From contig JANFNE010000060.1 of the NCBI GenBank assembly GCA_024867545.1, positions 186,001-250,000 of the forward strand: a stretch of 64,000 bases of DNA. The letters run 5' to 3'. Shown one piece after another: positions 17,673-26,996 of this stretch. The translations under genes were made by a program, and so were the position numbers. Source of the stretch: Phytopythium helicoides. Its lineage: Eukaryota; Oomycota; Peronosporomycetes; Pythiales; Pythiaceae. Position 1 is the first letter of the stretch, and the number at the start of each line of letters is the position of its first letter. The notes beneath the pieces are model-generated. The model was not told the DNA's origin, ran no database searches, and worked only from the letters and a program-made list of their open reading frames with translations.

Positions 17673-19802
17673 ATGCCCAAGCGCAAGAAGACAGACGAGG
17701 AAAAGGACTGGGACAAACACCACTCGTTCACGAGCGTCACGTGCAGGCTTCAGCAGTTGTGTGAAGACCCCGACCTCATAGACGAGATTCAGCGATCCTG
17801 CGTCGTGTTCAAGCAGATCACGTCCGAGGCGTGGCACCTCGCGAATATGCACGTGCTCCGTTGCCTGCAAGCTCAAGGTGAACTGCCGCGTCTTGATCAG
17901 ACGTTCTTCTCCTGGTGTTGCCACGCCGTTCGAGCTCAAGGTCTCGGTGCAACCAGCTCAGCGACCACTGATTTTCGACAGACGGCCAGTCTGTACCGTG
18001 CCGAGCGGGCACGTATTGAGGGCTACACGCCGCCGGCTACAGCTTCTCACGACCACGATCAGCTGTTGTGGCTCGCGGAGCAGATGCGGATCAACACCAG
18101 GAACATGGTCGTGTTGAACTTCGAGAAACGACTTACAATGTACGCGCGACTGTTGCTCGAAGAGCGCCAAGAAGAATTGCGTTTGATGGAGATGGAAGAC
18201 AGACCAGCTCTGGAGACTGCTTCAATGGCGATGGAAGATGCGCCACAGCATAGAGAGCGTTCGACCACGACAACTCGTACCCACCAGAACATTGAGCAGC
18301 CAGCAGTCACCCGAGCTCAGATCAATCGTCTCGTGACAGCGTGCTACCGACCGAGCGATGGAGAGTTCACAGTGGATGAGCAGCAGCTCCGTGGATGGCT
18401 CGAGCTTGAACCCCACCAATCTGTCATTGAGAGAAATCTTGAGCACTTCGTCAAGAAGCTGTACGTCATCCTCCAAAAGGTCGAAGCATCGCAGCGCCGG
18501 GATCCAAACAAAAAAGGCATTCGATCGTTCTCTCTGCTCCCATGTTCGGCGAGTTATGTCCCGAGCCACATTATCATCAACCGAACAACGCTACACGGAT
18601 TCTGCTCCAGGGTTTTCGAGTCGACTGGCGGTCGAAACACACTACTGATACCTCAAGGTGTGAGAGCTGGAACGCTCAGCACTGCCGTTACCATCCAGCA
18701 GAAAGGTGCCATACTCCGACAGCTATTCTCTGTGAGCAAGTTTGAGACGATGAAGGTCGACGCAGGCATTTCAAAGGCGGACTTTAACGACATGGACCAC
18801 GACAGTAAGGCGCCGATTGCAAGCCGACTATTTGCTCACCAGATAACGTCGGACGGTTACTCTGCCTCTGTGTTACTGACTCGTCCAAAGTCAGCTCACG
18901 ACGTGAAGATCGAGGAGCTCAAAAAGGAGCGCAGAAAAGGCAAGAAGCGACGGAAGCTGGCGGCGGAAGCCGAGGTCGACTACGAGTGGGAATCGCTGCC
19001 AAGCAACTACGCGCCGGACATGCTGATCGGAGTCGATCCTGGGCTGCGCAATTTGTGCACTGCTGCACGAGAGGGTGAGGTCTTACCAACTATCAAGGGT
19101 GCAGTTCAACCACGAAGCAATATCACGCAGATTCATACGCGAGAGTATCGCCATCTTGCAGGCATGAAGAAGCAGCGGTTCTGGTTTGAGAATCTAAAAA
19201 AGCGCGATCATCGATACAGCGATGTGCTGACTAGGCTCCCGTCGTTCAAGTGCTCCGACTTTGACGTCTACGTGGAGCACCTTCGCATCTACTGGGCGAG
19301 TGTCGCGTACCTGGTCGAGTTCTGCGCCAGCAATGCTTTCCGAAAGCAGCGGTTCATGGTCAAGCGGATGAAGGCCAAGACCCTGGACGCAATGGCCAAG
19401 CGTGTCGTTCCTGTAGCAAGCCCTCAGGTTATCATCGGGTATGGCGACTGGAGTGTTCGTGATGGGATCCGTGGCCACGGCCCCACACCAGTGAAAGGGT
19501 TTCGGCATGCGCTGCAGAAGCGAGCGAGAGTGGTAACAATCGACGAGTTTTGCTCGAGCAAACTGTGCTCCAGTTGCCACCAGCCACTTCGCAATGCAGT
19601 GCTGCCGCAGTTTCGCGACGGCGAGACGGAGCTGATCACCACCAAGAATGTCCTGCGCTGTCACTCCAGCGATTGCAGGGCGCTCTTTTGGGATCGTGAT
19701 GTCAATGCGGCGCTCAACATGCTGACTCTGCTCAGGGCCAAGCTGCGTGGAGATCCACGACCAGCAGCTTTCTGTCGAGGACCAGCAGTGATGCATGCGT
19801 GA
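17673..19802 (+). CDS. Fanzor RNA-guided nuclease (copy 1)
   Basis: 709 residues from ATG 17673. It is the eukaryotic relative of IS200/605-IS607 TnpB, a RuvC nuclease guided by an RNA from its own 3' end. The N-terminal half is a helical, family-specific region. PKRKK (2-6) and KKERRKGKKRRK (417-428) are nuclear-localisation candidates. RuvC-I is LIGVDPGLRN with D455. The strand that carries the TnpB catalytic Glu reads VIIGYGDWS (586-594) with no Glu; the likely replacement is E625 in TIDEFCSSK. The zinc finger is C632, C635, C663, C668, and RuvC-III is D676 in WDRDVNAALNML. The open frame extends 47 codons upstream without ATG; copy 3 has a stop there, so the MPKRKK start is preferred. Copy 1 is the most diverged of the five (for example EGVLPT-like and CRGPAVMHA variants). 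Confidence 0.93.
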   Translation: MPKRKKTDEEKDWDKHHSFTSVTCRLQQLCEDPDLIDEIQRSCVVFKQITSEAWHLANMHVLRCLQAQGELPRLDQTFFSWCCHAVRAQGLGATSSATTDFRQTASLYRAERARIEGYTPPATASHDHDQLLWLAEQMRINTRNMVVLNFEKRLTMYARLLLEERQEELRLMEMEDRPALETASMAMEDAPQHRERSTTTTRTHQNIEQPAVTRAQINRLVTACYRPSDGEFTVDEQQLRGWLELEPHQSVIERNLEHFVKKLYVILQKVEASQRRDPNKKGIRSFSLLPCSASYVPSHIIINRTTLHGFCSRVFESTGGRNTLLIPQGVRAGTLSTAVTIQQKGAILRQLFSVSKFETMKVDAGISKADFNDMDHDSKAPIASRLFAHQITSDGYSASVLLTRPKSAHDVKIEELKKERRKGKKRRKLAAEAEVDYEWESLPSNYAPDMLIGVDPGLRNLCTAAREGEVLPTIKGAVQPRSNITQIHTREYRHLAGMKKQRFWFENLKKRDHRYSDVLTRLPSFKCSDFDVYVEHLRIYWASVAYLVEFCASNAFRKQRFMVKRMKAKTLDAMAKRVVPVASPQVIIGYGDWSVRDGIRGHGPTPVKGFRHALQKRARVVTIDEFCSSKLCSSCHQPLRNAVLPQFRDGETELITTKNVLRCHSSDCRALFWDRDVNAALNMLTLLRAKLRGDPRPAAFCRGPAVMHA

Positions 19803-19872
19803 GCAGCAGCGGCGACACCGCGACGTGCGCGAGGGAGTTAAGCGTACACAGTAGTTTGAGTCTGTATGTAGT
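19803..19872 (+). ncRNA. Candidate Fanzor omega RNA (copy 1)
   Basis: Non-coding tail directly after the stop, nearly invariant in all five copies. Hairpins visible: GCGG-CGACA-CCGC; GTGCGC pairing with GCGTAC across GAGGGAGTTAA; ACAG pairing with CTGT. In TnpB/Fanzor systems the guide RNA scaffold comes from this position and the guide is the sequence just beyond the element end. Copy 1 has GAGTCTGT where the others have GAACCTGT. Expression is not shown. Confidence 0.6.
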
Positions 19873-20519
19873 GCAATCTATCATATAAAAACGGATGTGC
19901 AGTGCTTCAACGCCATGAATATTGGCAGGGTTACTGCATCAAGTTGATGTGATTACTTGAGTGCATCTTGTCGCCACGAGATGTGGACTTTGTTTGCTTG
20001 AATCTACAGTGCAGAGCTTGTAAGGTGGGTGTCCTGCTCGGTTTGCGGCTGGTGTAACAACTTACTTGAGTATGAGGTGGAATCTCACTCAACGATGATT
20101 GAAGTCCTGCCAATGGCTTCCGAAATACAGACACCATAACCCTCTACTGTACCGCCACGAGTTCATGAAATACCGCTGGATTCTCACAGCATGCTCCTTG
20201 TTCATGGAGTTGCAGCAGTGGCAACCGTTTTTCGCACCGCAATGACCAAGCACATCAGCAAGGATCACAGGCTGAAGCTGAAGTGGATACGTCAGCGAGT
20301 CGTTGTTTATGGCGTTGAAGGCGTACAGCAACCATATTCCGCCAGACGATCACCAAATCGATCCCTCGCATCGAGTAGATGACACCTGTCAAATGACTTT
20401 AGAGTAATCGACAGATCCTGAGGTCAAGTGCAGCGATGCTTCAGCCTTCTGCATTTTGATTGTGTGTGTTGTCGAACGTGCGACTCTCGCGCCGCTACTT
20501 CAGTCGACAACTTTCCATC
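19873..20519. other. Region between Fanzor E1 and GHR 2
   Basis: No complete gene. Contains the R1 repeat (20088-20268), and otherwise unremarkable sequence up to the GHR 2 start. Confidence 0.5.
20088..20268 (+). repeat. R1: ~180 bp host fragment also found beside Fanzor E2 and E4
   Basis: Matches the minus strand of 34962-35140 (R2) and 48203-48375 (R3). One frame reads YRHEFMKYRWILTACSLFM then ELQQWQPFFAPQ and a stop, so it may be the 3' end of an old gene. R1 is not followed by a Fanzor element; the similarity stops at AAGGATCAC, exactly where R2 and R3 enter the element flank. Confidence 0.7.
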
Positions 20520-21458
20520 ATGACCGCACCTTACCGATCTTACATCCAACCAGAAGCAGACGCTGAGTTTCCTGCTGAAGCTGGTCGCTATCACCTCTAC
20601 GTGGCTCTCGCATGTCCGTTCGCGTGCCGAGCTCTCGCAGCTCGCAACCTCAAGGGACTCGAGAACATCATCGGACTTTCGGTTGCTCATCCAGTGCACA
20701 ACAAGACCAAGCCGAACGACCCTGATGACACGCACTATGGATGGACGCTCGTGGACCCTGCGACGGAGCCCACGCTCACGTCAATCAATGGAAGAACCTA
20801 TTCGACCGCCGGCTGCATCCCTGACACGGTCAACCACGTGCGCTTTGTCCGCGACTTGTATGAGCTGGTGGACAAGGAGCCACGACGATACACGGTGCCG
20901 ATCCTGTGGGACAAGAAGAAGCAAATGATCGTATCGAATGAGTCAGCCGACATTCTTCGCACGCTCAACACAGGTTTCCGCGCGTTGATCCCGTCGACTG
21001 TGGATTTGGTGCCTGCCGATCGCGAGCAGGAGCTGAACGAGGTTAACGAAGGCATTGTCTCGGAGATTAACGTCGGGTTGTTTGGGGTGCTCTTGGCGAA
21101 GGACGAGCAGAGCAAGAAGGAGGCTAACAAGCGTGGAAAGGAAGCACTTGAAAAGCTCGACCACATCCTCGCAACGAAGCGCTACCTTCTTGGTGACACC
21201 ATCACGGAGGCCGACGTGCGCGCGTTCCATATCCTGGTCCGTCTTGATGTGAACCTGACGAATGATAACTACGAGGAGTTCACCAAGCACGAGAACATTG
21301 TCGGGTATCTGCGAGATCTGTACCAGATTCCGGGGATGAAGTCATCGCTCGACTGGGAGCACATGAAGGTGGGCTTTCGAAACTACGAGCCAGACTCTGC
21401 GGACGCACAAGGTCCGTTTGTCGACTACGAGGCCCCGCACACGCGCGCGAGTCTGTAA
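20520..21458 (+). CDS. Glutathionyl-hydroquinone reductase-like GST (GHR 2)
   Basis: 312 residues from ATG 20520 (MTAPYRSYIQPE); the open frame upstream has no ATG. The active-site motif is LACPFACRA, glutathione-site segment VPILWDKKKQMIVSNES, and C-terminal GPFVDYEAPHTRASL. Intronless. It is the only plus-strand member of the array and belongs with GHR 1 and 6 by the LAARNLKGL signature. It lies downstream of Fanzor E1 on the same strand, separated by the R1 fragment. Everything expected for a working enzyme is present. Confidence 0.9.
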   Translation: MTAPYRSYIQPEADAEFPAEAGRYHLYVALACPFACRALAARNLKGLENIIGLSVAHPVHNKTKPNDPDDTHYGWTLVDPATEPTLTSINGRTYSTAGCIPDTVNHVRFVRDLYELVDKEPRRYTVPILWDKKKQMIVSNESADILRTLNTGFRALIPSTVDLVPADREQELNEVNEGIVSEINVGLFGVLLAKDEQSKKEANKRGKEALEKLDHILATKRYLLGDTITEADVRAFHILVRLDVNLTNDNYEEFTKHENIVGYLRDLYQIPGMKSSLDWEHMKVGFRNYEPDSADAQGPFVDYEAPHTRASL

Positions 21459-21507
21459 TCACTCGAATGGTGCTCTAGAGCCTATTGCAACGAAGTCACT
21501 TGAGAGG

Positions 21508-23040
21508 GAAGCTGTATTGCGTTGTCTGGCATAGGCTTTAGTCGATCTATCTTCTCCTGGTATGGTCAATGTTTCTAACATTTTTCGATCTTATTGCGTT
21601 TTTGAATGTCGGGGTTTGCCTGCACCGATGAGGAATGTGAAAATCTCTCTTGCAGGGTAAACCGGAGGGAGCAAGAATAGTATTCTAAATGCACCACTGC
21701 AGATGCTTCGATTCCTTGGCTTGAGGCCTCACTGAGAAGAAAAAATTCGTGATACGCGTCTAGATGATTGTGTTGAAGCGATTCGTGTTTGAATGTGATT
21801 TGCAAGTACACCGTTTAGGTCCTTAGTTGGAAGACCATCACACTATAGCGTTGGTTGTGGACTCTGTGAGAGTTTCTCAACGAGTCATATGCGACTCATG
21901 CTGGCAAGTGATCGAGATTCCTGCGCATGAGAAGAATTGCGCAGTGATACACAGAAACACCTGATCAGGTAGTCGTATGGATACGACACAAGAGAACTTC
22001 AGTTTTCAGTATGAAAGGAGTTGTCCCGTTCAATTGATGCAGTCAGGATACAACTGGACGATTGCATCCCTACTCCACATCTTACAGACTGGCGCGCGTG
22101 TGCGGCGCGTCGTAGTCGACGAACGGACCCTCAACACTTGGGTTACGGCTGATCGCGCTGATCTTGAGGTGTTCCCAGTTGACGGTTGCCTTGAGAGCCG
22201 GCGTCTGGTACAGATCACGCAGGTACCCCACAATGTGCTCGTGCTTGGTGAGCTTCTCGTGGTTCTCCTTCGTCAGGTATACGTCAAGGCGGATCAGCGT
22301 GCGGAAGATGCGGATGTCGGCTTCGGTGATGCTGTGACCAACCAGGTAACGCTTGGTCGCGAGGATATCGTTGAGCTTCGCGAGAGCCACAATGGTACGC
22401 TCATCGGAAGCCTTCTTGCTCTCCTCATCCTTGGGGGACACAGATCCAAAGTAACTACTAGCGACCTCTGCCACGATGCCATCGTTGGCCTCATTGAGCT
22501 CCTTCTCAAGGTCAGCTGGAACCAGATCGTAGCTGGTAGCCACGAGCTCGCGGAATCCCCAGTTGAGCGTGCGCAGGATGTCAGCCGACTCGTTCGACAC
22601 GATCGTCTTCTTCTTCTTGTCCCACAGAATCGGCACCGAGAACGCACGCGGCGTCTTGTCCACGATCTCGTACAGGTCGCGAGCGAACTTGGCGTTGTTG
22701 ACCGTATCGGGGATGGAGCCGATCGTGGGGTAGATCCTGCCATCGGCGGCCGTGACGGTGGGCGTCGTCGCAGGGTCCACGAATGTCCAGCCAGAGTGCG
22801 AGTCGCTGTCGTCACCGGGGCGAGTCTTCTGGAAGATCGGGTGGGCGACCGAGAGTCCGACGATGTCCTGGAGGTTGCTCAAGTTGCGCGATGCCAACGC
22901 ACGCGATGCAAATGGACACGCGTATGCCACGTAGAGGTGGTAGCGACCAGCTTCGGCCGGGAACTCTGCATCGGCGTGAGGCTGGATGTAGGAGCGGTAG
23001 GGAGCAGGAGCAGCCATTGCGGAGGTGAGGTGGAGATCGA
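21508..23040. repeat. Segmental duplication, copy A (with GHR 3)
   Basis: From TGTATTGCGTTGTCTGGCAT at about 21511 to just upstream of the GHR 3 start, this ~1.5 kb is closely similar to 25418-26950, including ~500 bp of non-coding sequence 3' of the gene. Confidence 0.8.
22082..23017 (-). CDS. Glutathionyl-hydroquinone reductase-like GST (GHR 3)
   Basis: 311 residues from ATG 23017 (MAAPAPYRSYIQPH). Active-site YACPFASRA, then LASRNLSNLQDIV, a subgroup signature shared with GHR 5 and 10. VPILWDKKKKTIVSNES and GPFVDYDAPHTRASL complete the family pattern. Intronless. Upstream on the minus strand CTCACTCCCCGATTC is a weak core-promoter match that supports this start over a longer frame. It is the duplicate of GHR 5, and the encoded proteins are most different around residues 195-215 (SSYFGSVSPKDEESKKASD here). 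Confidence 0.9.
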   Translation of the reverse strand: MAAPAPYRSYIQPHADAEFPAEAGRYHLYVAYACPFASRALASRNLSNLQDIVGLSVAHPIFQKTRPGDDSDSHSGWTFVDPATTPTVTAADGRIYPTIGSIPDTVNNAKFARDLYEIVDKTPRAFSVPILWDKKKKTIVSNESADILRTLNWGFRELVATSYDLVPADLEKELNEANDGIVAEVASSYFGSVSPKDEESKKASDERTIVALAKLNDILATKRYLVGHSITEADIRIFRTLIRLDVYLTKENHEKLTKHEHIVGYLRDLYQTPALKATVNWEHLKISAISRNPSVEGPFVDYDAPHTRASL

Positions 23041-23682
23041 GTGGCTTGGGATTGCAACTGGCTGGGAGCTGGTGAATCGGGGAGTGAGGACTCACTGAGG
23101 AGCTGGGGATGCAGCGGCAGTGCTGGTGAGTGCTCCTCTTCAACATGCTGTGATAATTGTTGGAGTACGAATTGACTTGTGCCGTTCGTTAGATTTGCGA
23201 ATCATATGGAGAAAAGCATGCTTTTGCGACCGGAATGCATTGCATGCGCTCCTACTTTCATGAAAGCTCCCTTCGAGGAATCCTTATGGCAGATGGTGGA
23301 CGTGGTCACGAGTTAGGGACTTCGAAATGCGAATTGGAACCTTGATTCACAAACTCGGACGAAGCCGCAAAAGTTTGATCTGCCGAATAGCACGCGCAAC
23401 TTTGACGGCATTTAAACTACTTCGATAGAAGCGAAGAAAGAATTCATCGGAGGCAATAAAGCACACAGCCAAACCCCTCAGAGGTCTTAATGAATACCGC
23501 CGGAATTACCAGAGATATTCACAGATTGCTGAAGACAAATCCGGACGGCGATTGAGGAATGCAACTGCGTGATTCTGTGTTTCTCCTTTGAATCAAATTA
23601 GAACACCAACGATTGCTCCGTGAATTGATACGGATATGTTCCTGCAAGTATGAGGCATTCAGCCCAGCCATTGTGACGGCAC
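23018..23682. other. Intergenic region, no gene seen
   Basis: AT-richer than the flanking genes. No open frame or repeat worth reporting. Confidence 0.5.
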
Positions 23683-24621
23683 TCAGAGGCTGACGCGGTT
23701 GTGCGGGGCGTCATAGTCAATGAACGGACCCTGCAAGTCCGGCGAGTCCGGGTTATGGTTGCGCATGATAAACTTGAGGTGCTCCCAGTTGACGGTCGAC
23801 TTGATCGCAGGTGTCTGGTAGAGGTCGCGCAGGTAGTTCACGATGTTCTCGTGCTTCGTCAGCGTCGTGTGGTTCTCCTTCGTCAAGCTCACGTCCAGAC
23901 GGATGAGCGTGTTGAACACACGGATATCAGCTTCCGTGATGTTGTCGCCGACTAGGTAGCGCTTCGAGGCAACAGCCTCGTTAAACTTCTCGAGTGCCAC
24001 ACGGCAGCGCTCCGCAGCCGCCTTTGTGGCCTCCTCGTCCTTGGCGAAGATACCACCGTAGAAACCGGCGCTGACCTCAGCAACGATGCCGTTGTTGACC
24101 TCATTGAGTTCCTTCTCAAGCTCAGCAGGCACCAGGTCCACGTTCGAAGGCACCAACTCACGGAAACCTGTGTTCAGTGTGCGAAGAATGTCCGCAGACT
24201 CGTTCGACACGATCGTCTGCTTCTTCTTGTCCCACAACAGAGGAACCGTGTACCGACGCGGCTCTTTGTCCACCATCTCGTACAAGTCACGCACGTAGCG
24301 CGCATGGTTGATCGTATTGGGAATGCAGCCTTCCGTCGAGTACGTCCTACCAGTGACGCCGGTGAGCGTGGGCTCGACCGTAGGATCCACGAAGGTCCAT
24401 CCGAGGTGCGAGTCCTCTGGGTCGTTCGGCTTGGTCTTGTTGAAGATTGGGTGCGCGATCGAAATGCTAATGACGTCTTCGAGTCCGAGAAGGTTGCGAG
24501 CAGCAAGAGTTCCGCAGGCGAACGGACACGAGTAGGCGATGTAAAGGTGGTAGCGACCAGCTTCGGCAGGGAACTCTGCGTCGGCGTTGGGCTGGATGTA
24601 CGAGCGGTAGGGGGCGGCCAT
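23683..24621 (-). CDS. Glutathionyl-hydroquinone reductase-like GST (GHR 4)
   Basis: 312 residues from ATG 24621. Active-site YSCPFACGT, where the Arg/Ala usual after CPFAC is replaced by Gly-Thr. VPLLWDKKKQTIVSNES and GPFIDYDAPHNRVSL are normal. A longer frame begins at 24723 and would add a mitochondrial-looking N-terminus. However, that stretch is the translation of the promoter block at 24669-24685, so the shorter start is preferred. Intronless, same strand as GHR 3 and 5. Confidence 0.88.
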   Translation of the reverse strand: MAAPYRSYIQPNADAEFPAEAGRYHLYIAYSCPFACGTLAARNLLGLEDVISISIAHPIFNKTKPNDPEDSHLGWTFVDPTVEPTLTGVTGRTYSTEGCIPNTINHARYVRDLYEMVDKEPRRYTVPLLWDKKKQTIVSNESADILRTLNTGFRELVPSNVDLVPAELEKELNEVNNGIVAEVSAGFYGGIFAKDEEATKAAAERCRVALEKFNEAVASKRYLVGDNITEADIRVFNTLIRLDVSLTKENHTTLTKHENIVNYLRDLYQTPAIKSTVNWEHLKFIMRNHNPDSPDLQGPFIDYDAPHNRVSL

Positions 24622-24668
24622 GGTGGAGAGTAGGCGAGTTGGCTGGAGCTTGAGTTGGTGGAGAGCAG

Positions 24669-24685
24669 TCAAATTGACGAGTGAG
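24669..24685 (-). promoter_or_regulatory. Inr/FPR-like promoter of GHR 4
   Basis: Minus strand CTCACTCGTCAATTTGA, 48-64 bases upstream of the ATG. It decides the start of GHR 4. Confidence 0.6.
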
Positions 24686-25417
24686 TACTTGAGCAGGGGA
24701 CGCAAGGTCAAACAGAACCGCAAGAGCCAAGGCTCGTCTACTGTGAGCGGGCAAAGAGCTCGTCATCTTGGCAACCCCATAATCACAATTGAAGTCATAC
24801 CTGTTGGAATCAATGTGATTTAAAAAACGCTTTCCGTGGTATTGCGAATACTCATATTCAGTGAATCATAGGCATTTGTGGATTCTATAATCTCATCATT
24901 GTATAAGTTTAGATTACGGAGGACAGACTTTAAAATTGATAGTGAAGCGCCATGAATGAGATCATTCTTGCTATCAATTGTGAACGGGTCGTACGTGTCT
25001 TCCATTCCGAATTTGTCTTATAAATGTCAAGCTATCATTATAATAAAAAGGTAATGGAGGATTATGCTTCAGAAGTAATCTGACGACGTCAAATGAGGTG
25101 ATACCTAACCATGCGTTACGCAAGCAAAACGACGCAGAGAATACGAAATGCGATTCTCGCGTCTTCGATGAGGCAACCAAAAAAGATTTGCAAGCGGCCC
25201 GACGTCATCGAGAGGTTCTTGATGAGAACGTCTTGGAGACCACTTCTTCGAGTAATCTGTTGCGTGGAGATGCAGAGGGTGAGATTACCAATCTGCCACA
25301 AACCACCATGAGAGCACTGCCACTCTTGCTTGGCAAACCAGCACACCGATATCGCGAATTCCCAGTGTATGATGACGAGTTTATCTCCAGACACGGCAAT
25401 GATCTCGCCGCTAAGCT
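24686..25417. other. Intergenic region, AT-rich
   Basis: 24820-25100 is AT-rich with no conserved frame. 25100-25417 has two overlapping short frames without family resemblance. Nothing supported. Confidence 0.5.
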
Positions 25418-26950
25418 GTATTGCGTTGTGTATTGCGTTGTCTGGCATAGGCTTTAGCCGATCTGTCTTCTCCTGGTATGGTCAATATGATTTTTTTTTT
25501 TTGCGTTTTTGAATGTCGGGGTTTGCCTGCACCGATGAGGAAAGTGAAAATCTCTCTTGCAGGGTAAACTGGAGGGAGCAAGAATAATATTCTAAATGCA
25601 CCACTGCAGATGCTTCGATTCCTTGGCTAGGGGCCTCACTGAGAAGAAAAAATTCGTGATACGCGTCTAGATGATTGTGTTGAAGCGATTCGTGCTTGAA
25701 TGTGATTTGCAAGCACACCGTTTAGGTCCTTAGTTGGAAGACCACCAAACTATAGCGTTAGCTGTGGACTCTGTGAGAGACTCTCAACGAGTCATATGTG
25801 ACTCATGCTGGCAAACGATCGAGATTCCTGCGCATGAGAAGAATTGCGCAGCGATACACAGAAAGTCCTGATCAGGTAGTCGTATGGATACGACACAAGA
25901 GAACTTCAGTTTTCAGTATGAAAGGAGTTGTCCCGTTCAATTGATGCAGTCAGGATACAACTGGACGATTGCATCCCTACTCCACATCTTACAGACTGGC
26001 GCGCGTGTGCGGCGCGTCGTAGTCGACGAACGGACCCTCAACACTTGGGTTACGGCTGATCGCGCTGATCTTGAGGTGTTCCCAGTTGACGGTCGCCTTG
26101 AGAGCCGGCGTCTGGTACAGATCACGCAGGTACCCCACAATGTGCTCGTGCTTGGTGAGCTTCTCGTGGTTCTCCTTCGTCAGGTTCACATCAAGGCGAA
26201 TCAGCGTGTGGAAGTTGCGGATGTCAGCTTCGGTGATGCTGTTGCCAACCAGATAACGCTTGGTCGCGAGGATGTCGTTGAGCTTCGCGAGAGCCACAAT
26301 GGTGCGTTCGTTGGCAGCCTTCTTTCCCTCCTCGTCCCTGGCGAATGAGGCTCCAAAGAAACCGCCGGCGAGCTCTGCCACGATGCCGTCGTTGGCCTCA
26401 TTGAGCTCCTTCTCGAGCTCAGTCGGTACTAGGTCGTAGCTGGTAGGCACGAGCTCGCGGAATCCCCAGTTGAGCGTGCGCAGGATGTCAGCCGACTCGT
26501 TCGACACGATCGTCTTCTTCTTCTTGTCCCACAGAATCGGCACCGAGAACGCACGAGGGGTCTTGTCCACGATCTCATACAGGTCGCGAGCGAACTTGGC
26601 GTTGTTGACGGTGTCGGGGATACATCCATCCGTGGGATAGGTCTTTCCATCGGCGGCCGTGACGGTGGGCGTCGTCGCAGGGTCCACGAATGCCCAGCCA
26701 GAGTGCGAGTCGCTGTCGTCACCGGGGCGAGTCTTCTGGAAGACCGGGTGGGCGACCGAAAGTCCGACGATGTCCTGGAGGTTGCTGAAGTTGCGAGATG
26801 CCAATGCACGCGACGCAAACGGGCATGCGTAGGCCACGTAGAGGTGGTATCGTCCAGCCTCGGCCGGGAACTCTGCGTCGGCTTGTGGCTGGATGTAGGA
26901 GCGGTAGGGAGCAGGAGCGGCCATTGCGAAGGCGAAGTGGAGAACGAGTA
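25418..26950. repeat. Segmental duplication, copy B (with GHR 5)
   Basis: Second copy of 21508-23040. A poly-T run at about 25489-25501 replaces a mixed sequence in copy A. The remaining non-coding part differs at scattered bases only. Confidence 0.8.
25989..26924 (-). CDS. Glutathionyl-hydroquinone reductase-like GST (GHR 5)
   Basis: 311 residues from ATG 26924 (MAAPAPYRSYIQPQ). Near-identical paralogue of GHR 3, created by the segmental duplication. It keeps YACPFASRA, VPILWDKKKKTIVSNES and GPFVDYDAPHTRASL. The best core-promoter match in the GHR array (26981-26996) sits 57 bases upstream and fixes the start; an upstream frame is open but starts before the promoter. Intronless and apparently functional. 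Confidence 0.9.
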   Translation of the reverse strand: MAAPAPYRSYIQPQADAEFPAEAGRYHLYVAYACPFASRALASRNFSNLQDIVGLSVAHPVFQKTRPGDDSDSHSGWAFVDPATTPTVTAADGKTYPTDGCIPDTVNNAKFARDLYEIVDKTPRAFSVPILWDKKKKTIVSNESADILRTLNWGFRELVPTSYDLVPTELEKELNEANDGIVAELAGGFFGASFARDEEGKKAANERTIVALAKLNDILATKRYLVGNSITEADIRNFHTLIRLDVNLTKENHEKLTKHEHIVGYLRDLYQTPALKATVNWEHLKISAISRNPSVEGPFVDYDAPHTRASL

Positions 26951-26980
26951 GCTTGTGTTTGCAACTGGTTAGGAGGTGGC

Positions 26981-26996
26981 GAATTGGAGAATGAGC
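26981..26996 (-). promoter_or_regulatory. Oomycete Inr+FPR core promoter of GHR 5
   Basis: Minus strand GCTCATTCTCCAATTC, matching GCTCATTYYNCAWTTT at all but the last base. Confidence 0.75.

Larger units (their letters stand above)
17474..19872 (+). mobile_element. Fanzor element E1
   Basis: Shared with the other four copies from GTCAGCAGCTGCG (17474) through the 3' tail ending CTGTATGTAGT (19872). Compared with E2-E4 it lacks about 85 bases of the left end, replaced by the GHR 1 upstream region; E5 has the same truncation. No transposase or recombinase gene and no terminal inverted repeats are visible. Confidence 0.75.
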
